Assembly: GCA_003993805.1 (NCBI GenBank)
Contig: RSEF01000001.1
Location: 178,963,054-179,027,053 of the forward strand
DNA: 64,000 nt
From: Himantopus leucocephalus
Lineage: Eukaryota; Chordata; Aves; Charadriiformes; Recurvirostridae
Direction of reading: 5' to 3'
Shown here: positions 27,301 through 39,300 of the stretch, one piece after another
Position numbering within the stretch: position 1 is the stretch's first letter
Layout: each line of letters begins with the position of its first letter
Program-made: the position numbers and the translations under genes
Notes under the pieces: model-generated
Database searches by the model: none
Told to the model about the DNA's origin: nothing
The model's input: the letters and a program-made list of their open reading frames with translations, nothing else

Positions 27301-30300
27301 AATGCTTTTTCAAGGAGTACAGAGGAGGAAGGCCAAGAGTGTTTTGTACTTGTTTCTGCTTAAAGGGTTTCATTGCCTTTACTGTTAAATTTTAATGTGA
27401 CTGCTGTGCAGTGATTTTACTTGGTTCCCCTATCAGGATGGGGATAGGAAATAAGATTTTGATACCTCTCTTTGTACAAATAATATGGTTACTTTGCCAA
27501 AGGGATTCTGTCACAAATACCAATTATTAATATTGCTATATATGTACTGTTAATTCTTTCATTTGACAGGAACAGCGAAAATTTTTTTGAAATGAGTCGA
27601 AACCAGTTTATGGAGAAAGATGGCTTCTTTTTCATGTTTTCTGGTGATTAAAAAATGCTGTCCTAGCTGTTCTGTGGGAGGAAAAAATACACAGAACAGC
27701 AGTGTTCATTTCTATAGTACGGGCAATTGGTTATAAAATTAGTGAAGTCTCTCTGGCAGCTCTATTTGGTTTATGATAATTCACAACAAACTAGTAAATG
27801 CATTGTATATTTTGCAAAACTAATGAAATCTTAGCAATCTTCTCCTTACAGCACTCTGAAATTTTTGGCTTTGGTAAAGAGTGCGATTTTGATGTGCAAA
27901 CTGGTGAAATCATTCAGTGCAAGTGAATTGCTTTCAACAATAGTGAGCTTAGCCCTTCTGCATATTATCAGTTCTGACGGTGACTACAAGTCCATGTGCA
28001 GTTGTCTTACAATAGTTGAAATTATCTTTCAGAACAGCAGACCGTCTTGCTATAAAACTGTGGTTTGTGGTGGGACCAACTACTGTTTCTTTGTAACAGA
28101 AGTGTGGGACTTTTCTGTGCACAAAGTCTCAAGCTTTGTAAGAAATGTCTGGCTCTTAATTTCAGTAAATGGCATGACACACTACATCCATTTCGAGCTT
28201 TTGACATACTAAACTGTTTTTGTTTAATGGATGATTTGCCATGGTGAGCAATGAACTCAGGTTGCTTGATTAGGAAAACAAAATTTTCCCCTTTTGCAAA
28301 ACATTCTACCAGTATTACTTGTGGAGAAAGTTTGCATTAAAGTACCTCGAGCTTCTTCCTCCAGTGTTTCTTTGTTCCCGTTTCTTTGTTGATATGTCTT
28401 TTTTTTTTTTAAACTTTGTTGCTCAGAATGTCTTTAATGCTAGCCAAGGAGTAAGGGATTTGGACTTTTTTTCATGGACTTCCAAAGCTTTACCCCCTAA
28501 GGTGAGTGCAAATGACAGGAACAGTCACACTGTATCTTGTGTTTTCAGATTGTACCTTATGACTCAACTTTATGCTAAATATTCTTTGAGGTCTGTTTTA
28601 CTTTGAATTATTTTTACAGGAAATAGCGGATTTGCATAGAATGCTGTATCTGTGTCTCTTCCTTTAGGATGAGAAAAAAATACCAGGGCAGATTATTGAA
28701 TTTTCATTAATTCATAAGTAGCACTCTCCTTTTTTAATGAACCAAATTAGAAATTCAGAGAGATGAGTTAGTAACATAATAAAGTATTTCATTCTCTTTT
28801 CGATGCAGAATGTACTAGTAAATTTTTTCTGTTACTGGAGGGTACGCATGAAGCTGCAGCATCTAATAAGATGATATTTGTATGAGTAAAGCCACAATGG
28901 GCAAATACTCAGCCCATTCTTAATCTTTGTTTAAAATTATACAATTATAGGAACCAGTTATGTTATGTACAGTTAAGCAGTTTAAATTATCTACAAAATT
29001 GCTTGTCTAAATCTCTTTGCAGCACTATAGTGTTTTTGAGATTGAGTTTTTTCATATGAACTTTGTAATGAAGATGACACAGTGTTGTACGTATTGGTTT
29101 AGAGATTTAAAAACTTGCTTTTCACCGATTTTTTTTTTTTTTTTCCCCAAAAATAGCAAACTTTATTGTTATATCAAGACGTAGACAATGTTTAAACTGT
29201 CTTTAAAACATACAGAATTTTTTTTCCTTGAACCCGTTTACCTCAGCTTGCATTAACTTGCTTTGAAAGTTACTTATTTACAGAACAGATTCATTTTTGT
29301 ATAAAGGCTTCTTGGAAAGACTACTGTATTACTCTGGATATAGTGCACAGACTTCAATACAAAAAAGCTGAAAAATACGATAATTGAAGAGATCAGAGGA
29401 GATTTCATTAATTAGAAAGGAAGTAACATTAGCAGAAGTTTGGTTTAAAACTGATAAAAGAAAGTATTCTTTTACACAGCAGGAAATGAACTCCTGGAAG
29501 GTGTTGTTACAGGAGATTGTGGAGGCAGGAAGTTATCAGCACATTCAGAAGAAATTAAACAAATTTATAGAAATCAGATTGATAAATGAACACTGTAGGA
29601 AATAGGGTATACCCTCTAACATCCATAATAAAAAGATTTTAAATGCTGTTTGTATATAAAGGACAGATCACTAATAAAGATTTGTATGCTACTTCTAAAC
29701 GGCATCACCAGCGTCATCCCGTAGGGTGTTAGTTATTAGCTTTCAGGTGTTCTTTTAAAAGCATCTATGACTTGCATTATAAGCATAATAGAGCTTTTTC
29801 CTCCTGCTTCTCACTTGCTTTCTTCTTATATAAATATATACATTACGTTACTCCCATCCCTCATATTTTTCTGTACGGTAGCCTTTTCAGTTATGGCTGG
29901 CTGAAAAGTCTATGCTAATATATTTCTTCTTCTTTTAGTAACTGCCAATTTTTCTTGATAGGAATCTCAAAAAGTGTTTCCTCAGTTCAGATTTGGGTAT
30001 ATATTTAATCTGTAATTGGTACCTGGTGAAATAAATTTGCAGGATATTTTTGTTATCATAGTGAAAATAATAAATATGCACCAATATTTACATGTGGATT
30101 TAAGAATCTATGGTGTTGCTGTTCCTCTTTGTCGTAATTTTACCTTTACTCTAAATTAACAATGTATTCTAAATGTGAAATCAAAAAAGAAGCATATTAC
30201 TTGGAAAGAGATAATATTCACATTCCCTTTACGTAGTCCCAGACTTCACAAAATTTCACAAATACAGCAGGAGGAATGAGTGTGCATCCCAATAAATGTC

Positions 30301-33300
30301 AGTATGAAACAAGGTTTAGTGAAAGCAGCTAGAGTAAATAATTTGTCTCTAATGGTAGATATGAAATATTCCTTTTATATAAATGGTGACATTTATGCCA
30401 CTTTTGTTTCGAGAGTAATATGATGACTTTTCAGTTAATGTGCCATTTACTAGTAGTTGTTTATCATTGCGTGCTAAAATTAGCAATGTAACTAGTATCT
30501 CTTCTAGCTCTGAAATTTAGCTGCTGTAGTCATGAAATAAATTTTTCTTATCTAAAGAGTTCAAAGGTATTATTAATAGGTTCTATTCTGTTCTGTTTTG
30601 TTTTGCCTTCTTTTAACTTCTCAGGAATCTAGGTCTAATACTGATGATTTTTTCAAAGACCTAAATTCACACTGCCCACAGGAAGCAGTGATGCAAGAAC
30701 AAGATATGCCATTCCTTCGAAGTGGACCTGGAGTGTACAAGGTAGTGAAGACTGGCCCGTCAGGTCACAACATCAGAAGCTGCCCTAACCTTAGAGGTAT
30801 CCCAATTGGAATGTTAGTTCTGGGAAACAAAGTCAAGGCAGTGGGCGAGGTATGGATCCTTGTAGCTTCAGTTCATGTCTTCATAGATACCAGTATATAA
30901 CAGTAATAAACGCAACAAAAGAATCTGCCCCTGTACAGGTTTGCTTTTCCAACCTTCATGATAAATACTAACCTTTGAACTTGGTTTATATTATATATAC
31001 TAATGCAATTATGTCTTTTGCCTTTTAGATGTGTGCATTGATTGGAATAATGTTAAAGTTGTACTGCAGTTACGTATGCTTGCTTATATATTTCTGTTAC
31101 AGTATTCCTTACAAAATGATGTTTCTTGTTCTACTTTTTTGTCATACTCTTTGAAAGAATTTTGTTGCATTGAAAAAATGTTTTTCTAGGACCTAACCAA
31201 TTAACAAATTATTCTGTTTCTCTGTATTGATTGTATTCATTTGTTCAGTTGCTGAACTGTCGTTATTGTTCCCAGTTGTCCAGCTGTGGTGTTTTATGGT
31301 TAGGAAGGGCTTAAGGATGAAGTGTGTCATGCTATTTCCTAAATATAATGTCAGGAACAAAATTAGTACTCGTACAAACTTTTCATATATAACTTGGTAT
31401 TATAATTCTACTGTTGCAGCCACCAATAGAAAGGCATATTTTGGTGAATATCTCCTTCAAGCTTGTTTGGATGTTCTAAAGTTGTGGTGTTGGTGTTTTG
31501 CTTCTTTTGAACATAAACAGGTCTAAGATTTTTAGAAATACACCTAACTGTAAATGTGCTATAAATGGTTTTGGTCCTTCAATCTGCCTCAGCCTTAATT
31601 TAAGAAACTTTTTTTAATATTTGCTTTATAAAATAAAGATTGGAATAAGTGTGTTTTTCAAATACGGTAATTGCTGAATCCTACTACCGAATTATCTGAA
31701 AAGTCAATAAATTGTGCTTTTTTATGTGTGTGCATCAGGTGACTAATTCAGAAGGTACGTGGGTGCAGATGGATAAGAACAGCATGGTAGAGTTCTGTGA
31801 AAGTGATGAAGGCGAGGCATGGTCATTAGCTAGAGACAGAGGTGGAAACCAGTACCTCCGACACGAAGATGGCAAGTTGTTTTGTTTTGTTTTAAATTAA
31901 CTTAGAAATAATAAGCAATCTAAACAGGACAAATAGGGAAGGAACTGAGTTTTAAACAGGTGACAACATTAGTTTAGACTTTTCATTTGAGTTACTTTAC
32001 ACAGTTGGATTTCAAAGTTGTTTATAAACATTTTTAAGCATTTTTTAAAAGAACAGTTAAAGTATTTCCCCATGTTTTCTTCAGTACCAGTTATGGATCA
32101 TATTTTAACTGTCCTTCTTTTAGCTATGGGGATCATTTTTAAATAGATAATTGTGCATTTTTGTTAGCTTTCTTTGGTTTACTTTGTGTCTCTATGAAAA
32201 GCAGAACAGAATGAATTATTTACGTTCTTTAGATTTTAAGTCTGGTAATTCTGTCACAGAGCATCCTGTTAAAAACCTGTTAACAAGTTTTTAGCACTGT
32301 ATTTAAAATTAACATCAAATTAGTTATTTACTCTAGTTAGCGAAGTATGATTGCATTCTCTTAAAATGCAAAATTTCTGTCCTGATAATTCATGTTCAGA
32401 TTGGGTAAGACCTAGAAATAATAAAAGAAAACATAAACAAAATGTTAGTACACACAGTTTTTTCTTGCTCCCCACCACCAAATTATCCTTCTTGTTGATC
32501 TCTCTCTAAACAGGCTACCATTACTGGTCTAAAATACCTTTCTTTCAGCCTGAATGCTTCATATGAACACCTTCAGGTATTCTGAAACTGTTACTTCATT
32601 AACTGATAGCCCATCTGGATGAGCTCTCCTGTGCAAGATTATGGGCTACTTATATTCCCTTAAAAGATGAGACGGAGTGATCTGTCAGTATTTATACTTC
32701 TGGAGAACATCATCTATCCTACCTCCCTGTCAAGGCAGATTTAGCTAGATCAGGTTGCTCGGGCCCTTGTCTAGTCAACTTCTAACTATCTCCAATCTCT
32801 CTGGACAACCTGTACCAGTATTTGACTCGAAAAAGTGGTGAAAAGTTTTCCTAATACCTAATCACAGTTTCCCATGCTGCAACGTCTGTATATTGTCTCT
32901 TGTCCTATCACTGTGAACCTCTGAGATGAGTCTGGCTTCATCTTCCCTGAACCCTTTGATTAAGTGGTTGAAGGGAGCAGTAAGATCTCATATTAGCTTT
33001 CTCTTTTTAAGGCTGAACAAAGCCAGGTGTCTCAGCCTATCCTTAGATGTTGTGGGCTTTGCTGTCCTGACTGTCTTGGTGGCCTCTGCTGAACTCATTT
33101 CAGTCTGTCTTCCGATGGGGAGCCTAAAACTGAACACAGCACCTCAGCTGTCCAGTGTGTTCCTCTTGTCTTTCCAATGTCTAGTAAAACTTACTGTGGG
33201 CCTTCGTTAGCATGATTTTGGTACAGGCATTCTTGGAGAGAAACATTTAAGGTTCTTCCGTTGGTATTAAAATTTTGGTAGACTTCCCTAAGGGCTGGTT

Positions 33301-36300
33301 TGTTTCAACTCACTTGAAGAGTTAGTTTCTTCAAGCCTTCTTTTCTTTTTTTTTCTTCAACATATATTTCTCCATTTTCTGAATAAATCTGGACATTTTC
33401 CATTTATAATCTTCCCACTCCGTTTATGGGATCTAATGCATCTGTTTTCCAAAAGATGTCTTCATGAAAAACCTGTACCTCAGCAGTCATATTCTGCTTG
33501 TGTTTTTAGGTAGCACTTATTGTCAGCCTCTTAATTGTTCATTATAACAGACTTTCTGCCCTTTTTCTGGTTTTGACATTTTGTGCTGAGAATTATTTCA
33601 CACCTAGATACTCTGATAATTATCATCATGTTACCATACTGAAACAAAGTAATTCCTTGCTAATATGTAACTATTTGTTGTAGGCTGTTGCTGCTTGACT
33701 TTAAGGTATAAAACATTCTGCAACGAAGGAGAATAACCAAGAGTTTTTCATAAAATGTATAAATTTTGAAGAAAAAAGTGTTTACTTAATACTTAGCGCA
33801 GTATCTTTTTTTGAAGTCGTAGATTCTCCATTTTTAATGATGTTTGATAACGTCAAGTTCTGGGGTGCTCAAAGAGCCCAAGTAGATTCTAGAAACTAAG
33901 TAGTTGTGAATTGGAACTATATCTTACTTTTGAAAGCACACGTATTCAATAATAGGGTTGTTAACTTCATCATTTTCTATCCTAATGTGAGGCTGTTTGC
34001 TTTTCCAGTAGAAAATCATTTCTCTGAAGTTAATAATTTAAGCAGTGTGCAGAAACTTCCATTCAAGAGTACTTATTTTAAGGAATAAATGTAGCCTGCA
34101 TTTAAGTCACTTGACAGTGTTTTGTGTACCTTAAATACTCTTCAGTTCCAGTAATTTATTTTTCATCCTTTCTATATGAGAAATGATTTCTCAAGGTATA
34201 TATATCTGTGCTTTAAGACAGAGTTTCTAGATTTGGAAGAATTTAAACAAGACCCTCGTTTGAAGGTCCATCTTCAGTTTCTTGATACTGATGTGCAGTT
34301 ATTGAGGGACGTCTTCAAGTATATTGGTGTTCTCACAGAAGAACAGAAATGCAAGCTCCAAGCTTTGAGGACAGAACTCTGTAGTGGGATTTTTACAATC
34401 CAGTGCATTATGATACCGTCTTAGAACTTCTGATGCAAGTCCTATGCCTTGACATGCCTGGTTTTGTTCTTTTCTACATGAGTCTCTTTTTACAGAAGTA
34501 GGGTGAAGATAGATGTCTCTTGTGCATCTAGCTAAAGCAGTTTAAGTAGTTATTGGTTCAATTACTAAAATATTTCAATCTATTCTATATTCCTTGTCCA
34601 CCTCAGTATCGAGTGAAACTAATGAGCTTAAGCCACATCTGAAAATGATTTAAACTAACTGCTTTTGTTTGCCATGAAATTAATTAGGAATACTCTGTCA
34701 TCAGTTTCAGTGCTTTTGCTGGAGGGAAATAATTAGCATTTAGAGGAGCTCCAACTAGATTTGCAACTGTCTATTTTTATCCATAAATAATACATCTTTC
34801 AGATTGCTTTTGTATTTTCATTATTTACTAAAATGATAATGAAATTCTCAGAAAGAAGTAGGGTTTGTCAGAGACAGAGCAAAAGTCATACTGAATGCCC
34901 AAGTCTGTAGGCAGATAGTCAGCTATTTTAGCTGAAACACTACAGCAAGATCTAGAGTTGGCTACAATTAAGAAAATTCTAGATTCTTTCTCTTTTAAAT
35001 TGAGTTTAAATTTCCAACCTTCTCCCTGATATATTTTTTTAATTCATGTATATGTGTTTTTATATATATATATGTGAAATGCAGTTCTCGCCTGAAATAC
35101 AATTTTCTAAAAATGGTTCTTACAGGAGTTGTGGTTATTTTTTTTTTTTTCCAATTGATTCTACATTAACTTTAGTACATTTAAAAAAAGGAAAAGTAGT
35201 TCAAGGAGCCAACTTGAGCATTTGGAAGATTTTTTTGTGAATCCCTAAATCCAAATAGTCAAGTAAATTCTGTGTCTCATTTATCTTGACTCTTTATTTG
35301 TTATGGATATTCTGAAAGACTCCAGGTTGGTTTTAGTTGGAGGTCTTTTTAGTACCATACAGAAAGCAAAACTGTAGTACTCAGTATCAGATATGAATAA
35401 ATCTGTCGGGGAAAAAATGTCTTATGTCCCATGCACTAATTAAGGGGGTAGTCAGGATTAAAAATTCATTGGCTCTGAGTTTGTCACTCTGAAAACTATC
35501 TTTTCTCCACCTTGCTTTGTCAAATGAATTTAACAATTGCTGTCCAAAGAATAAACATTGAATGATGGGATGTTACTAAAAACCATACTGTCAAGCCTGT
35601 TCCTAACTGGCATAAAATAGCAAAGCTGGCAGCAACTCAGTCAGACATAAAACAGTCTGCATGGTATTGTCTTCCGTCTTTTTATTTTCAGAGCATGGGC
35701 TCTAAAGAAGAGGTGTGCTTTTCTTTCTCAAGAGAATTGAGTAGAGTGGTAGAGTGCTATCTGTGGAAAAACAATATCATCCTTTGCCTTGTGCCTCATC
35801 TTTCCAATGTAAATCAGTTACTAAGAAGGTCTAATTCTGAAGTGATGTGCTTTTTTTACAGAGCAAGTCCTTCTAGATCAAAACGTTCAGACTCCTCCCC
35901 CAAGTCCTTTTTCAATACAAGCTTTCAGTAAGGGGACAAGCTGTAGTAATGGACAAGGGTTTGATTATGGCCTTGGAAATAACAAAGGTATGTTTTTACA
36001 CTCACATTTTAGAAAATTATGTTTTTTCTTAACTTTGCTTATATTTCTGTTACTAATTTCCTATTCTTTTAGGCACCATCAGATGTCCTCCCAAACACAT
36101 AAGCAGCAGTGCAAGGAATTGCAAGGGGTTTTACAAAACATGTAGTTAATGTTGTAACTGCTTTTTTGTCTGCTTTAATTTCATTCAGTCTAAGTACTCT
36201 GTTTAAAAAGGATCATCAAGGATTTTTAAGTTACAGTTGAGGCTTTCCATAGTGGTAGGCACAAAGCTATAATGCAGAAATGAAAAGTAGATACTTGTAA

Positions 36301-39300
36301 AACAAGATATGAAAATTATTTGATTTACAAAGCCTGGGTTTTAAAATGATCAGAAACATTTATAAACACTTGTCACCTGTCTTGACATTTTTTTAAGTGC
36401 CTTTAATGGGACAACAAGGTGAAAGATACCATTTGAGATTTAAGTTGTAAATCTGAAGTTACCTTTCAGTCACATAGATACCAGTTACAAATGCTGGGAA
36501 ATAAATAAAGCCTTGTTAATTTTACTGACATAAAATAATTGTTTCTTTTAGCCATGGTTTATTTTGTTGGCAAGATGTAAATATATATAAGCCATCACAG
36601 TAAGCTCAAACTGCATGCCTTCTGTTGATTCGTTGATTAGATCTAGAAGATGTAATAATACAGAAGGGACTTTTGCTGAGGCAGGTGTCCTTGAGGAATA
36701 TTTCTGAAACACGAAGCTTTGTCATTCTACTCTTACATAGCTGTATTCTGTCCATGCCAGTACAAAGGTGGGCTTAAGTTGTGCTGTGTGTTTTTAAACA
36801 CCAGCATATATTCTTAGTGGTCTCCTACATAAAATATCTTGATTTAAGACTTGTTTTAAAGGAGAATAGATGAGGGAAAAATTATTCCTAAATGTTGTAG
36901 TCTGTTATTTTCATAACATGAAATAATTCTATATCATTTCACAATGTTTTACTGCATAAAGAAGCTATTCATACTTGTCCATGCATTGCTATAGGAAACC
37001 CTTTTTTTGGACAAAGACTGGAAAAGTTGAAGTGTTTTCCTTTTGTTTTATAGGGCCTTTTATACAGACCTGCTTTTTGCAGTTTAGCCGTACTCCTTTC
37101 AAAGTAATGGTTGAATCATAAAAGTGGAAGAGTTTAAGATGTTCAGCGCGTGAAGCAGTATTACAGCTTTTGTCTCAATGTCAATGGTGTAATAATGCAA
37201 AAGTATTATCTATTCTTTTTCTGCAGAAGCACATAAGGAAAAGAATGTTTTTTCCTGTGTTGTCCAAAGATAGAATCTTGAAGATCGATATGCTATATTA
37301 ATAGGCATCCTAGTTTCTGAAGACATTGTGATTCTTTTTTACTATATCCTATCTTAACCAGTTTCTAAGGTGTTTCTTTGGGATATTACAGTCACAGAAA
37401 GTTTGAAAGCTACTCCTGGCATTGAATTCTATATCATTTTATACGCATTAGTCTCTCGACATACCCTCAAGCTGTGGTATTTAGTGTGAGTGAGCAACTC
37501 GGCTAGATGACTCTATTTATTCCATGTACTGTAACTTCATCTGAACAGAGTTGTTGGTAACTGTATTGAAAGAATAATGATATTACTTTCCAAAAATAGA
37601 ATTCTTCAGCTGTATCATTACTTGTATACAATCTTTTTGCATTCTCAGGTCTAAGAAGCTTTGAGTTTTGTGAAAAGTAAAAAACCTGAATGCACAAGCA
37701 TGACCTCTTAGGGGAATTTCTGAACGAAGCAGTTCTTTTGGAGGTGCTTGTTTGGTTAAAGGAACTTTTGTAGGGATGCACTAGTTTCAATGAAAATTCA
37801 GTCAGCATCTATGAGCATTTCAAACTGCTGCTCAGATGTAAAGATCCCCTTGTAATAGGTCTGTGTTTATGGTATTACTTGCAAGGCAGAAGACATAACT
37901 CCCACAATCATTCTGTTTGATTTAGCTATGTCTTCTCTATACCAACCTTCTACATTGCAGCCAAGTCTTTAATATTCCTCATGAATGGCCCTACCCACCT
38001 CTATTTAATTATTGTGGACAGATGACTTTCAACCTCTTCTCAGATGTTCTTCCCTTTAAAATAATTACTCATTTTAGGAAATAGGCCTGTCATATTTAAG
38101 AATAAAAGTGGTTTGTCAAACATGTCAATCACTTCTGGATTATTAAGGTAGGAATGATTGCTGCCCAAGTACTGATTCCAATATTTTTTAGGTATACTAC
38201 TTACAAAACAGTGGAATAATAAAACTCATTTATTGATACCTGTAGGTGATTATTTAGAAAGGCATTCCAGCTATTTTCTGGCATTTTTGTTCTCTCATTT
38301 TTGAAACCAAAATATCAAGAAAATAAGTGCAAAATTTAGGTTTGGAGTTCTTCAAGTAATACAGGGTTCTGTACACCTACTGGTCTTTCTGTAACTCCAT
38401 GAAAAGAGAATTAATAATCACCCCAAAATGTTGTAAATTCAGTGAGTTGTAAATTCTGTATTAGCTGCTAATTTCTTTTTTTACTAGGATTTCTAGAATG
38501 CTGTCAAAATTATATGCATTTGCAGAATAAAGTGATGCTGTTAGGATTTGCTTGGTGATGGTTCAAATCTGAGATGCTCTGAAACTCTTGGTGTCTCCCA
38601 CCTCGTATTACTAAGTATTCTTCAAGTTATAACATGGTGTGATAAACTCTGCCTTCTTACTGTAGGCTTCCTATGTTTCTAATGCTCATACAGAGTTTTC
38701 TGAGAATTGGCATTCAGAAATTAAAACTCTATTTTTAATATGCTAGTTTTTTGAAGGCTTTCGTTTGCCTCACAACAAACGTATGTAGTTCTTCAGAAAA
38801 CCAGTTCCAGATCCTAAGTGGTACTTGTTTTTTAAAATTATCTTCAATCTGATCTTGAAAAACAGCATGACAGAATGCTTTTAAAGATATTTGCAAAAAT
38901 GAGCAAATATTTACTGAAGCCTTGGCACAGAAATACGCTTGCCAAAGCCTAATTACATGTTATCTTTCCCTTCTCATCAGTTTTTCTATCTTTTTCTGCA
39001 TGTTCTGTTGCATGTGTGTATTATTGTAAATGCTAGGGATTTCTGTTTTTTCTTTGGCTGCTCTTCATTTTTTAGCAAGGCGAATATGAATCTCTATTTT
39101 GAAATGTTTTAAATAATTGCAGTAAAATATCCATGATCCTTAAAAACCCTGCTTGTACTTTTCAGTAACTTTATTGCCATGCATGGGGTGAGATTTTTAT
39201 GTTTAGCCACAACTGGAGTTGTATGTGGCTAAATAAGATTTATGAGCTTTCTTTATTATCATCATTTAAACTTAAATTGAGCACCATTTTACTCTGCCTT

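Larger units (their letters stand above)
22501..28426 (+). other. MYCBP2: intron w12
   Basis: GT-AG intron of 5.9 kb. It holds two CR1 LINE 3' fragments in sense orientation (24363-24437 and 25494-25895). The rest is AT-rich with nothing else recognised. Confidence 0.85.
28502..30624 (+). other. MYCBP2: intron w13
   Basis: GT-AG intron of 2.1 kb. It contains an antisense-oriented poly(A)-like end (T run 29129-29144) and a weak CR1-like stretch at about 29384-29605. Confidence 0.85.
31872..35861 (+). other. MYCBP2: intron w15, GC-AG type
   Basis: Intron of 4.0 kb starting GCAAGT and ending TTTACAG. It holds an antisense CR1 fragment (about 32700-33210) and a coding-like frameshifted fragment (34213-34498). 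Confidence 0.85.

Noticed and set aside
32926..33210. 94-codon open frame as a gene
   Set aside because: Falls in an antisense CR1 fragment.
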